A stretch of DNA of 64,000 bases, taken from JBBSDP01 sp038240605 (GTDB lineage: Bacteria; Planctomycetota; Phycisphaerae; Tepidisphaerales; Tepidisphaeraceae). The notes beneath the pieces were generated by a model, which saw only the letters and a list, made by a program, of their open reading frames with translations, was not told where the DNA came from and searched no databases. Location: NCBI GenBank assembly GCA_038240605.1, contig JBBSDP010000015.1, positions 28,288-92,287 of the forward strand. The letters are read 5' to 3'. Below are positions 1 to 7,976 of this stretch, one piece after another. Position numbers and translations under genes: made by a program. Within the stretch, counting starts at the first letter, position 1, and each line of letters begins with the position of its first letter.

Positions 1-234
1 GAACGTGACAGCGTACAATCGCTCCAACCTTGTGGCAGGGTCGATGTCGGAACCAATGTACCTGGCGTCAAGTTCGGTCAGGGCTGCAAGAAGGGAATGC
101 TCCGCCTGCGGTGAACGGAGCCAAAGGACATCGGTGTCCTCCGTTGCACGCGCGTAGCCATGGGCGTTGACGGCCAGACCACCGATGACGACGAACGGCA
201 CCTGATGGCGCCGGAGCGCCTGCAACAACTCCAT
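1..234 (-). CDS. Nucleotidyltransferase-fold protein (AbiEii/DUF6036-like), partial
   Basis: The first 78 codons are present and the C-terminus lies beyond the window edge. The protein begins MELLQALRRHQVPFVVIGG, then LAVNAHGYARATEDTDVLW. The GG-x-AV-x-x-HG segment followed by T-x-D-x-D is the nucleotide-binding and metal-binding signature of small MNT-type nucleotidyltransferases, a fold shared by AbiEii toxins and uncharacterised DUF6036-type proteins. The ATG lies two bases after the stop of the small upstream gene, so the two are translationally coupled. The substrate is unknown. A toxin or resistance role is possible for the family but cannot be shown from the fragment. Confidence 0.75.
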   Translation of the reverse strand, partial: MELLQALRRHQVPFVVIGGLAVNAHGYARATEDTDVLWLRSPQAEHSLLAALTELDARYIGSDIDPATRLERLYAVTF

Positions 235-235
235 T

Positions 236-451
236 TCACCCGACATGAGGGTCTCGCGCGTCAATCGCACGAGCCTTGTAATTTCGTTTTAGAAAATGGG
301 CGTATGCTTCTGGATTCTTCCGAAGCGTTTCCCACATCGCCTGCTGCCGCGCGAACATCTCGCGCACCCGTACTTCGGGCGTTTTCTGCAAGGCGAGCGC
401 TCGTCTCAATCGATCCCGGCGGGCGAGCTGTTGGGCGAGGTCTGCCTCCAT
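236..451 (-). CDS. Small hypothetical protein coupled to a nucleotidyltransferase
   Basis: A 71-residue, strongly charged protein (starts MEADLAQQLARRDRLRRAL) predicted to be helical and soluble, with no signal peptide or membrane segment. Its TGA stop is followed after one base by the ATG of the nucleotidyltransferase gene, so they form a two-gene unit. Small helical partners directly upstream of MNT-type nucleotidyltransferases occur in toxin-antitoxin-like pairs, but no DNA-binding motif is visible here. The function is unknown and the coupling is the main support that it is real. Confidence 0.6.
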   Translation of the reverse strand: MEADLAQQLARRDRLRRALALQKTPEVRVREMFARQQAMWETLRKNPEAYAHFLKRNYKARAIDARDPHVG

Positions 452-487
452 GGCCGGCGATTATACCGCGGACGCGACGCCCGCGCA

Positions 488-1633
488 TCACCTCCCCTTG
501 TAAACCAGCAACGGGCGCAGGGTCCGTGTCACCGGCACCAGTTCCTGCTGTGCCGCCATGACACGGCGGACATCTTTGTAAGATCGGGGCGATTCCTCTC
601 GCAATACATCGTGCAGGCGCGGGTCGAACCAGACGCCTTCCATCTGCCGGCGAAGATCCTGGCGATCGAACCGCTCGCGGGCGGCGTGGCGAGACAGGAG
701 ACGGCCGGCGCCGTGGGCGCTGGAGCGCAGCGCCGCTTCGCATCCGAGCCCTTCCACGTGGTAACTTATCGTCCCCATCGACCCCGGCACCACGCCGGCC
801 GAACCGGCGTCGGCGGGCATGGCTCCTTTTCGGTGCACGAGAAGCGATCGTCCGAAGTGTGATTCGCGCTGGACGTGATTGTGATCGCAGCCGATTTCGA
901 GCGGCTCGACTGGTTCAATCCCGAACAGCGTTCGCACCGCTTCCACCACTTCGCTTCCCATCGCGCGTCGATTGGCCTTGGCGTACCGCCGGGCCCAGTC
1001 CTGATCGTGGAGGTACGCCTGGCCGTCGGTCGTATCGGTATTGAGCGCCATCATCGAGGCGGAGCGAATGACCGCGCGGGAAAGATGGTGCCGTTTCACT
1101 TCCTGGCCAAGTGCGCGCGATCCACTGTGGATCATGACCCAGAGCCGTCCATCCTCATCGGTCTGCATCTCGACGAAATGGTTGCCGCCGCCCAGCGTTC
1201 CGAGCTGGAGCTTCCCCTCGTCAATTGCAAGTGATCGCAGCGTGGCGTGCGATAGCTCGTTGACGTTCAACTCCGACAAACCGTACGCCCGCGATCGATG
1301 CCTCCGTTGGGCAGGAATCCGATCGCCCGGCGCGCGCAGGAGTGCCCCGGCGTTCGCCGGGTCGCGCAGCAGGTCGGCGGACGCGTCGAAAGCGATCGCC
1401 AGCATGCCGCACCCGATGTCGCCGCCAACTGCGGACGGATAGACGAGACGCCGAGTGGCCATTGCCGTCCCAACGCAGACGTCACCGGCCAGGTGAACGT
1501 CAGGCATCACGGCGATGTGCACGACGTCCTCGGCAGGGCGGACGCGTTCGAGCGCCTGCCGCGCCGAAAGTTCCATCGGCATCGCCAGCCAGATGCGAAC
1601 TGGCGCTGCCTCGGTCAAATCGGAACTGCTCAT
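488..1633 (-). CDS. rtcB: RtcB-family RNA ligase
   Basis: A 381-residue RtcB-family protein; the family joins 2',3'-cyclic phosphate (3'-phosphate) RNA ends to 5'-OH ends using GTP and Mn2+, in RNA repair or tRNA splicing. Visible motifs in order are MPDVHLAGDVCVGTA, VGGDIGCGM (metal-binding Asp and Cys), GTLGGGNHFVE (metal His), HSGSRALGQ, DHNHVQRE, HRKGAMPADAG, GSMGTISYHV and SSAHGAGR, which carries the His that is guanylated in the family. It is near the usual bacterial length of about 400. The ATG overlaps the stop of the upstream rbfA-like gene in an ATGA arrangement, so the two are co-translated. No RtcA or archease is seen nearby. Confidence 0.93.
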   Translation of the reverse strand: MSSSDLTEAAPVRIWLAMPMELSARQALERVRPAEDVVHIAVMPDVHLAGDVCVGTAMATRRLVYPSAVGGDIGCGMLAIAFDASADLLRDPANAGALLRAPGDRIPAQRRHRSRAYGLSELNVNELSHATLRSLAIDEGKLQLGTLGGGNHFVEMQTDEDGRLWVMIHSGSRALGQEVKRHHLSRAVIRSASMMALNTDTTDGQAYLHDQDWARRYAKANRRAMGSEVVEAVRTLFGIEPVEPLEIGCDHNHVQRESHFGRSLLVHRKGAMPADAGSAGVVPGSMGTISYHVEGLGCEAALRSSAHGAGRLLSRHAARERFDRQDLRRQMEGVWFDPRLHDVLREESPRSYKDVRRVMAAQQELVPVTRTLRPLLVYKGR

Positions 1634-2079
1634 GATGTGCCCCCTTCCGATCCGCCCTGCGTCGCCGGCACTGCCACGAAGGACAGCCCGGGCACGCGCT
1701 CTCGGGAGATTGAGTCCGCGACAACCGCGCGCAGCCGCGGCGCTTCGGCCTCGAGACGCGCCATGACCGCGGCGGCTGAAACGTTCGACTCCGCCGGCAC
1801 GGTCACGCGGACCAGCAGGTGCGAAGGCCCTCCCATCGGCTCGACCGTATCGACGGAAACGTCCGCCAGGACGTCGGCGGCGGCGCGCTCTCCGTCAAGC
1901 GACACGATCAGCGCCCGCTGCACCTGGCGGCAGAGCTGAAGGGTTTTGCGATCACACTTCGGATCCCACCTCGGTCGATCCGCTTCGACGGTGTCGGCCC
2001 CGAACAGGGCGCGTTCAAACACATCTTCGGCCGACGCTTCGCGCGCGCGGCCGCTCCATCGCTTCTTTCGATGTCTCAC
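1630..2079 (-). CDS. RbfA-like ribosome-binding factor
   Basis: A 149-residue protein with an N-terminal basic stretch (MRHRKKRWSGR), then DPKCDRKTLQLCRQVQRAL and a beta-alpha region (VLADVSVDTVEPMGGPSHLLVRVTV is the core, written here as two adjoining strands). The arrangement resembles the KH-like fold of RbfA, which binds the 30S subunit during 16S rRNA maturation; similarity is weak and family assignment is by pattern only. The start is GTG at 2079, preceded by a good GAGGAG ribosome site. It overlaps rtcB by four bases, linking a ribosome-maturation candidate with an RNA ligase. It could also be an unrelated planctomycete protein. Confidence 0.6.
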   Translation of the reverse strand: MRHRKKRWSGRAREASAEDVFERALFGADTVEADRPRWDPKCDRKTLQLCRQVQRALIVSLDGERAAADVLADVSVDTVEPMGGPSHLLVRVTVPAESNVSAAAVMARLEAEAPRLRAVVADSISRERVPGLSFVAVPATQGGSEGGTS

Positions 2080-2282
2080 AAATGCTCCTCGGTATCCGCG
2101 CGCACGAATGCATCGCGCCGGGATTCGTTATTCAAAAATCAAAACGGAGAGACGCCGGTCGCTTAGCGACTGACAAGAGGGAGGATGGATTGAAGAAGTC
2201 GCATGGAAAACCTCGGGCCAGGGGCCTGTTGGCGGGCAATCTAAACAACCCGCGCACAAAATTCCAGAAAAATCCATCTTCT

Positions 2283-2470
2283 CACGTGGCATGGGCGCCC
2301 CGCCCATGCAGGCGTGTATTCACGCCCACTCGGCCGTACTCAGCGGGGATCATCATGAGCGCAGCGTTCTTTTGCATACGGGTGAAATGCTGCGGCCTTG
2401 GTACATCAGCGGAGTACCGCCGATGGCCACGGGGTACCGCAGCCCACGGGCGAGGCGCCCGTGCTACGGT
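2283..2470 (+). repeat. Dispersed intergenic repeat, copy A (hairpin-ended, ~190 bp)
   Basis: This stretch lies in the gap between the rbfA-like gene and the sugar dehydrogenase. Its left end is a GGGCG-CCC-CGCCC hairpin (2287-2308) and its right end a second hairpin, ACGGGCGAGGCGCCCGT, followed by GCTACGGT. The reverse complement of 55330-55543 matches it along most of its length, including the shared cores GAGCGCAGCGTTCTTTT and TACCGCCGATGGCC. A minimal version consisting of the two ends only is at 43591-43643. No coding potential was seen. It looks like a small non-autonomous mobile or REP-like element. Confidence 0.75.
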
Positions 2471-2609
2471 AATCGCATCGACTTCCGACCCCTTCTCGAT
2501 CGTGAGGTGGCCGCGTGAGAGAAATCACCGCGAGGCTGCTACGATCTTCCGCGCCGGCGCGGCAGGAGCGATCGGCTCGCGACATTCAACCTCCAGGGAG
2601 ACGATCACG

Positions 2610-4736
2610 ATGCGGAAGGACTCACGTCTGAATCCAGCGAGCCGTCGATGGTTGGGAGAGACATCGCGGCCGGCCTTCGAAACGCTTGAATCGCGAACGA
2701 TGCTCACCACGGTCCCGACCGGCTTCAGTCAGACGCTGGTCGCCAGCGGCTTTGGCAGCCCCTCCGCCTTTGACGTGACGCAGGACGGACGGGTCCTCGT
2801 CGCCGTGCAGACCGGCGACGTGCGCGTGATTCGCCACGGCGTCCTGCTTCCCACTCCCTTTGTGCACCTGACGGTCGACTCCAACGGGGAACGCGGCCTG
2901 CTCGGCGTCGTGGAAGACCCCAACTTCGCCAGCAACCATTTCGTCTACGTTTATCACACCGTTCCGGCAGCCGGCGCCGCGGCGCCGTTCAATGAGATCA
3001 GCCGCTTCACTGCCGACCCCGCCAATCCCGATGTGGCGCTCGCCAGCAGCCAGGTCGACATTCTCAAGCTGAACGATTTGAGCGGCGCGACGAACCATAA
3101 CGGCGGCGCGATGCATTTCGGAACCGATGGAATGCTGTACGTCGGCGTTGGCGAGAATGCGAATCCGGCCAACTCACAAACGCTTTCCAACCTGCTCGGC
3201 AAAGTGCTGCGGATTGATGTCTCCAAAATCCAGCCGGGCGATCCGATCAACGATGCGGCAAAGCTCGTCCCCGCCGGCAACCCATTCATCAGCTCGACCA
3301 ACGGATTGATCAACGGCGCGATCTACGCACTCGGTTTCCGAAATCCATTCTCGTTCGCGGTTCAGCCCGGCACCGGCACGATCTACATCAACGACGTCGG
3401 TCAGGATACCTGGGAAGAGATCGACCTGCTGACGGCGGGAAGGAACTACGGCTGGAACAAGAGCGAGGGCTTCGCCAATCCGAATCCGCCAGCCGGCCTG
3501 GGGCCGGGCGCCTATCAGGATCCGCTGCTGGCCTACAACCATAGCGGTGGGCCGTCGGGCGGCGGGGTCGCGATCGTCGGCGGAACGTTCTATAACCCGC
3601 CTGCAGGCGTCGCCAACCCGTTCCCCGCCTCGTTTGTCGGCAAGTACTTCTACGAGGACGTGGGCAAGGACTTCATCCGCGTCTTCGACCCCGCCAACCC
3701 TGGCTCCCTCGCGACGCCCGATACCTCCAGCGCCTTCGCCACGGCAACCGAGGGCGCGCCCGTTGACATGGCGGTGGCGCCAGACGGGGGAATCTATTAC
3801 CTCGCTCGCGTGAACGGCGGCGAGCTGATGGAAATTTCGTTCACCAACACCTCCGTTCCCACCATCACCACCCAGCCGGCCAGCCAGACCGCCGCCGCGG
3901 GTGGCGACGCGGCGTTCAACGTGTCGGCCAGCGGACCGGGAACGCTCCGCTACCAATGGCAGCGGAATGATGGACCGGCGGGCGCCTTCGCCGACATTGC
4001 CGGCGCCACTTTCGTGGGTTTCACGCTGCGCGGCGCACAGTCGACCGATAAAGCTGCACAATTCCGCGTCTTGGTCAGCAACGACAACGGCAGCGTGACC
4101 AGCGACCCGGCGAGCCTCGCGGTGGTCGCGGACCAGGCGCCAGTGCCGGAGATCAAAATCGTGAGCGGGTTGCGGCGCGGTCTATTCGACGCCGGCCGAG
4201 CCATTCACTTCAAGCTCTCCGCGACCGATGCCGAGGACGGGCGCGAGCCGGCGAGCCGATTCACGTACCAGGTGGATTACGTTACCAGTCTGAACGCCAC
4301 GCCGGGCGGAGTGGTCCGGCCGTTCGTGCAGGCGACGCACGGCGTCGAAAGCGCGAAGTTCACGCCGGCGCGGGTCGGCCCCTATACGCTTACCGACGTT
4401 CTCTACCGCATCACGTTCACCGTGACCGACGCGAGCGGCTTGAGCTCAACGGTCTTGCGCGAGCTGTCGCCCAACGTCAGCCGTATCACGCTCAAGACGC
4501 GCCCCGACAGCCTGACGCTCAACGTGGATGGCCAACCGACGGTCGCGCCGACATCGTTCGATTCCGTCGTCGGGTTCGCGCGCCTGCTCGATGCGCCGAC
4601 CTCGCAGCAGAACATCGTCGCGAACTACGTTTTCGCCTCCTGGTCCGATCACCGCCCGGCGTCGCACTCGATCATCACGCACGTGGCCAACACGACCTAC
4701 ACTGTTCGGTACCGCACCATTCTGACAGGAGGATGA
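2610..4736 (+). CDS. Exported PQQ-dependent sugar dehydrogenase family protein with Ig-like domain
   Basis: A 708-residue exported protein. The chosen ATG has GGGAG upstream; the open frame extends further 5' but through a repeat. Residues 1-40 carry the planctomycete motif FETLESRTML just before the mature part. About residues 40-410 form a glucose/sorbosone dehydrogenase-type beta-propeller, with GERGLLGV, NHNGGAMHFG, GKVLRID, ALGFRNPFSFAV, DVGQDTWEEID and NYGWNKSEG, typical of soluble PQQ-dependent aldose dehydrogenases (YliI/HhI-type). Residues about 415-510 look like an Ig-like domain (TQPASQTAAAGGDAAF...RYQWQRNDG) and the C-terminus is another beta-rich region. It probably oxidises sugars outside the cytoplasm; its substrate and the electron acceptor are unknown. 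Confidence 0.85.
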   Translation: MRKDSRLNPASRRWLGETSRPAFETLESRTMLTTVPTGFSQTLVASGFGSPSAFDVTQDGRVLVAVQTGDVRVIRHGVLLPTPFVHLTVDSNGERGLLGVVEDPNFASNHFVYVYHTVPAAGAAAPFNEISRFTADPANPDVALASSQVDILKLNDLSGATNHNGGAMHFGTDGMLYVGVGENANPANSQTLSNLLGKVLRIDVSKIQPGDPINDAAKLVPAGNPFISSTNGLINGAIYALGFRNPFSFAVQPGTGTIYINDVGQDTWEEIDLLTAGRNYGWNKSEGFANPNPPAGLGPGAYQDPLLAYNHSGGPSGGGVAIVGGTFYNPPAGVANPFPASFVGKYFYEDVGKDFIRVFDPANPGSLATPDTSSAFATATEGAPVDMAVAPDGGIYYLARVNGGELMEISFTNTSVPTITTQPASQTAAAGGDAAFNVSASGPGTLRYQWQRNDGPAGAFADIAGATFVGFTLRGAQSTDKAAQFRVLVSNDNGSVTSDPASLAVVADQAPVPEIKIVSGLRRGLFDAGRAIHFKLSATDAEDGREPASRFTYQVDYVTSLNATPGGVVRPFVQATHGVESAKFTPARVGPYTLTDVLYRITFTVTDASGLSSTVLRELSPNVSRITLKTRPDSLTLNVDGQPTVAPTSFDSVVGFARLLDAPTSQQNIVANYVFASWSDHRPASHSIITHVANTTYTVRYRTILTGG

Positions 4737-4784
4737 TCGCCGGATTTCGTGAAGCACCCTTGAACACTTTGAAAGGAGACTCTC

Positions 4785-5165
4785 ATGAGCAGCACGTTTG
4801 AAGTCGGGAAAAAACTGGTGGAATTGTGCAATCAAGGCAAGGCCATGGAGGCGATCAAGACGCTCTATAGCCCCAACATCGTCAGCACTGAGGCGATGGC
4901 CATGCCCGACATGCCGGCGCGTCAGGAAGGCCTGCCCGCGATCATCGGCAAAGCCGAATGGTGGGAGAAGAATCACGAGGTCCACAGCGGCCAAGCCGAA
5001 GGTCCCTGGCCGCACGGCGACCGCTTCATCGTCCGCTTCAAGTACGACGTCACCGCCAAAGCCGGCCCCATGGCCGGCAAGCGCATGAAGCTCGACGAGG
5101 CCGCTCTGTATACCGTCAAGGACGGCAAGGTCGTCCAGGAAGAATTCTTCTATCACATGGGATGA
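4785..5165 (+). CDS. SnoaL-like / NTF2-fold protein
   Basis: A 126-residue protein with the cystatin-like alpha+beta pattern of the SnoaL/NTF2 superfamily: an N-terminal helix (GKKLVELCNQGKAMEAI), an acidic linker, a helix with KAEWWEKNHEV, then strands FIVRFKYDVTAK and KVVQEEFFYHM. These small proteins bind hydrophobic ligands or act as isomerases or hydrolases, and many have no known role. An AAAGGAG site sits before the ATG. It is 48 bp after the sugar dehydrogenase and may be cotranscribed. A function cannot be given from sequence. Confidence 0.75.
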   Translation: MSSTFEVGKKLVELCNQGKAMEAIKTLYSPNIVSTEAMAMPDMPARQEGLPAIIGKAEWWEKNHEVHSGQAEGPWPHGDRFIVRFKYDVTAKAGPMAGKRMKLDEAALYTVKDGKVVQEEFFYHMG

Positions 5166-5170
5166 CAGTC

Positions 5171-5270
5171 GAACGTTGGACGTTGGACGTTGAACGTTGA
5201 ACGTTGAACGTTGAACGTTGATAAAATCAAACGTTCAACGTCCAACGCTCAACATCCAACGTTCAACGTC
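5171..5270. repeat. Heptamer inverted-repeat array 1 (GAACGTT unit)
   Basis: Seven consecutive 7-bp units of GAACGTT or GGACGTT run from 5171 to 5219. After a short A/T-rich spacer, about six units of the complementary sense (AACGTTC, AACGTCC, AACGCTC, AACATCC) fill 5230-5270. The two arms can pair along about 45 bp, so the RNA or DNA could form one long imperfect hairpin. It lies between two plus-strand genes and no open reading frame uses it. Four other intergenic arrays in this window have the same 7-bp and inverted design with different unit sequences. Confidence 0.9.
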
Positions 5271-5284
5271 ATTGCTTCCGTCAG

Positions 5285-5860
5285 ATGAAAGCGGATCTCT
5301 CTGCCCCGGCGTGCTACGTCGCCCTCGTCCGTGGCATCAACGTTGGCGGGCACAAGATGCTCGCGATGTCCGACGTGCGCGAGATGCTGGAGGAGTTGGG
5401 CTTCGCGGACGTGCGGTCGTTGCTCCAGTCGGGGAACCTGATCTTCGCCGGTCCCGGCAGCGTTGCCGCAACGCTGGAAGCGACCCTCGAGGCGACGGCG
5501 GAAAAACGCTTCGGGTTCCTCCGTCACATCCTCGTGCGAACGGCCCGCGAGTGGGCGGCAATCATCGAGCGCAATCCGTTCCCGGGCGAAGCCGCCCGGG
5601 ATCCCGGCCATCTCCTGGTGATGTGCCTGAAAACCAAGCCCGCCGGTTCGGCGGCGAAAGCACTGGAGAAAGCGATCGCAGGTCGCGAAGTCATTCGCCT
5701 GGTCGGCCGAGACCTCTATATCGTCTACCCGGACGGAGTCGGCCGCTCAAAGCTGACCAATGCCGTTATCGAGCGCACGCTCGACACGCGTGGTACTGCG
5801 CGAAACTGGAACACGGTCCTGAAAATTCGCGCGTTGATGAATTCCAGTGACCTTGGCTAA
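5285..5860 (+). CDS. DUF1697 family protein
   Basis: A 191-residue DUF1697 protein. Family hallmarks are present: YVALVRGINVGGHKMLAM at the start, ELGFADVRSLLQSGNLIF, and TARNWNTVLKIRALM near the end. The family is widespread, cytoplasmic and of unknown function. The gene starts 14 bp after the heptamer array and has no obvious ribosome site, so expression may depend on the array or on a promoter inside it. The length is normal for the family (about 180). Confidence 0.88.
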   Translation: MKADLSAPACYVALVRGINVGGHKMLAMSDVREMLEELGFADVRSLLQSGNLIFAGPGSVAATLEATLEATAEKRFGFLRHILVRTAREWAAIIERNPFPGEAARDPGHLLVMCLKTKPAGSAAKALEKAIAGREVIRLVGRDLYIVYPDGVGRSKLTNAVIERTLDTRGTARNWNTVLKIRALMNSSDLG

Positions 5861-6230
5861 ACACAGGAGACGCCGAGCCGGTGTGCCGGACCTTCCAGGA
5901 GATCGGAGGCAGTTCGATGGAGTGCCAGCTCAAACAAATTCCATCCATTCCAATCATCTCACGGCGCGATCGATTGCAACGTTTACAAGTTTCTCGTGGC
6001 ACGCCTGATGGCTGATTCGATTTTCACTTCTGGCGCGCGACCATCGTGCGCAGGTCCAGTAATAGCTCGCGCGCCAGCGCGAGCGCGCAGGTTGCCGGAC
6101 CTAAACTGTTGAATTCACGCCATCTTTTTCACATGCGCATTAATCGCGACGCTACTGTGCGCCGCATGATCGCCGACGTTCAACCGCCACTGTCTTAAGT
6201 TCGTGCTGTACCCCCTGCGAAGGAAATCGA
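5861..6230. other. Intergenic region, no feature recognised
   Basis: About 370 bp between the DUF1697 gene and the exported LEGRQLLS protein. It contains no convincing reading frame, RNA gene or repeat. It presumably holds the promoter of the downstream gene, but no clear -35/-10 pair was picked out. Confidence 0.5.
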
Positions 6231-7079
6231 ATGCGAAAATTGAATGTCGAGCGAAGCGCTGTTGCCACGCATGGCGCTAGCGGATCGTCGGTCATCGAAG
6301 TCCTCGAAGGCCGTCAGCTCCTTTCCGCTACAGCGGTTGCCAATCTCGCCCCCGTAAACTGTGTTCCGCAGGTGGAAGTGTCGCCTGCGGCGCGGTCAAG
6401 AGTCATGGCTGGCAAGACCCGATCCGAAGTGGTCAAGATCCGTAACACGAGCGCCCAGCGTCTCACCGAGCAGGTCACGATCACGCTCGCGCCCTCGACC
6501 GACGGAACCTCTGCCTGCGGGTGCTATAGCACGCCGAGCGTAACGCGCACGCTGAGTATCAGGGCGCACGGCTCGGCTAGCGTCCGCATTCCCTTCATCG
6601 CACCGACGACGCTGGCCACGGGCAAGTATCAGACAGTGGCCACGGTGCAAGTGGGCGCCACCACTATCCGTGCCGCCGCGACCCGGTCTTACAGCCTGGT
6701 GCTGCCGCCGGCGCCTTTAGCCACGTCAAATCTGGTCGGCTCCTATTTCGGCATCATCAGCGGAAGCAGCACGAGCCACGGCAACGTCATGGACAGCCAG
6801 GCCACGTTCAGCTGGAACACTACCGAGCAGACGACCGACCACCTGAGCGGCGTCTTTTCCGTGGGCACGGGCCTGGTCATCGGCACCATGACCGGCCAGG
6901 AACTCGACAACAGTCGAATCCACTTCACCCTCAAGTCAGATCACCTCAAGTACGAGATCACTGGCCGGCTCCTTCCGGACGGCGTGACGATCAAAGGCAC
7001 CTTCCAAGGCACGGTCGCGAAGACCCTCTTCACCGGCGTCGAAGGCACCTTCAAGATCACGCGGCAACCGGCCGCTTAG
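6231..7079 (+). CDS. Exported planctomycete protein with LEGRQLLS N-terminal motif
   Basis: A 282-residue protein that starts with a long, weakly hydrophobic leader containing VIEVLEGRQLLSATAV. This LExRxLLS motif is typical of planctomycete surface proteins and resembles the one in the sugar dehydrogenase at 2610. The mature part begins with a CARDB-like or NPCBM-like beta-sandwich (residues 55-160, VKIRNTSAQRLTEQVTITL ... SVRIPFIAPTTL), followed by a second beta-rich region (residues 165-280, NLVGSYFGIISGSSTSHGN) like a lipocalin-type sheet. A GAAGGA site precedes the ATG. The function is unknown; a cell-surface role is inferred. Confidence 0.78.
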   Translation: MRKLNVERSAVATHGASGSSVIEVLEGRQLLSATAVANLAPVNCVPQVEVSPAARSRVMAGKTRSEVVKIRNTSAQRLTEQVTITLAPSTDGTSACGCYSTPSVTRTLSIRAHGSASVRIPFIAPTTLATGKYQTVATVQVGATTIRAAATRSYSLVLPPAPLATSNLVGSYFGIISGSSTSHGNVMDSQATFSWNTTEQTTDHLSGVFSVGTGLVIGTMTGQELDNSRIHFTLKSDHLKYEITGRLLPDGVTIKGTFQGTVAKTLFTGVEGTFKITRQPAA

Positions 7080-7103
7080 AATCAGATCGAGCAAAACAAT
7101 TCA

Positions 7104-7503
7104 GGTTCTTCCGGTTGATGCGTAGATACATATGAGCCATTGGTTCACAAGGGCTTACGATTGACCGCAGAGATCGTGTCTTTCAAGGAGGGCCACGCAA
7201 GTGCATGCATGGTTGCGCCCCTGACTGGCGGTCTGGCGGAAGAGGGGCTAGAAGGAGGTTGGTCCGGGCAAGTAGGCGTTGCCGGGCTCCGGAAGGGCTG
7301 CTTATTGTAGGTCGAAACCTCGCAGTTCGTTGGAACAGCCTGGGGTTCACTGCGGCCATGACCCGCCGTGTGATCAATGGGATGGCCGCCAGTGGCAAGA
7401 TCCCGTTCCCTGAGCGAACGTCGCGAAAACCGACTCACGAGCATCATCGTAAGTCCTTGTCATTTCAAAGGCCAGGACTATCTACGCATCAACCGGATGA
7501 ACC
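7104..7503. mobile_element. Candidate MITE-like element with 25-bp terminal inverted repeats
   Basis: The 25 bp at 7104-7128 (GGTTCTTCCGGTTGATGCG and onward) are the reverse complement of 7479-7503 with a single mismatch, and 19 bp at the core are a perfect match. The roughly 350 bp enclosed have no convincing gene; a weak plus-strand frame from 7205 lacks family features. This is the architecture of a small non-autonomous transposon. No certain target-site duplication is visible beside the ends. It fills most of the 486-bp gap between two genes. Confidence 0.55.
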
Positions 7504-7565
7504 ACAATTCAACCGCGGATCACGCGGATGATCTGTAAGTCGGATCAGGTATACTTGAAGCGCAA

Positions 7566-7931
7566 ATGACGCACGCGCTCGACTACGCAGGGGATCGAGA
7601 TACCCGAATCCCGGGTCCGCGCTTCGGGTATTTCGCCCTGCTCGCGCTTTCGATCCTCTGCCTCGGCTGCACGGCGTTTCTCTTCTGCATCGAAGTTAGT
7701 GGCGACGCCTACGCGCCACTCTTAGGGCTCTACTTGGGCCTTCCCCTCATCGTCGCGCAATTTCTGATCGCCGGCGTACCCGCCTTCATCTATGCAGGAC
7801 GTCAACGCGGACGAGTCGGAAAGAAGGCACTCTTGATCCTGGTCATCATTCCCTTGTTCGCGACTGCGGCCGCGGGTGCAGGTGTTGTACTCTCCCTCGC
7901 GCTTCCCAGAACCCACGGAAGCCCGTGCTGA
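7566..7931 (+). CDS. Small membrane protein, function unknown
   Basis: A 121-residue protein with three predicted membrane spans at about residues 22-42 (FALLALSILCLGCTAFLFC), 52-76 (LLGLYLGLPLIVAQFLIAG) and 87-110 (ALLILVIIPLFATAAAGAG), with a short basic loop between the last two. No family was recognised. A TATACT hexamer ends 10 nt before the ATG and no ribosome site is present, so the transcript may be nearly leaderless. It is separated by 45 bp from the tag gene. Confidence 0.65.
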   Translation: MTHALDYAGDRDTRIPGPRFGYFALLALSILCLGCTAFLFCIEVSGDAYAPLLGLYLGLPLIVAQFLIAGVPAFIYAGRQRGRVGKKALLILVIIPLFATAAAGAGVVLSLALPRTHGSPC

Positions 7932-7976
7932 CATTTCCATCGTCTCGGCGTCTCCACGATAAGATAATTTTCCCGT

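Noticed and set aside
2082..2609. Open frame extending upstream of the sugar dehydrogenase
   Set aside because: It runs through the dispersed repeat and non-coding DNA; the ATG at 2610 has a ribosome site and directly precedes the exported-protein leader.
5171..5270. CRISPR array
   Set aside because: Units are only 7 bp with no spacers, and the second half is inverted; no cas gene is in the window.
7205..7531. Gene inside the inverted-repeat element
   Set aside because: The frame has no ribosome site, recognised motif or matching codon use, and it crosses the right terminal repeat.
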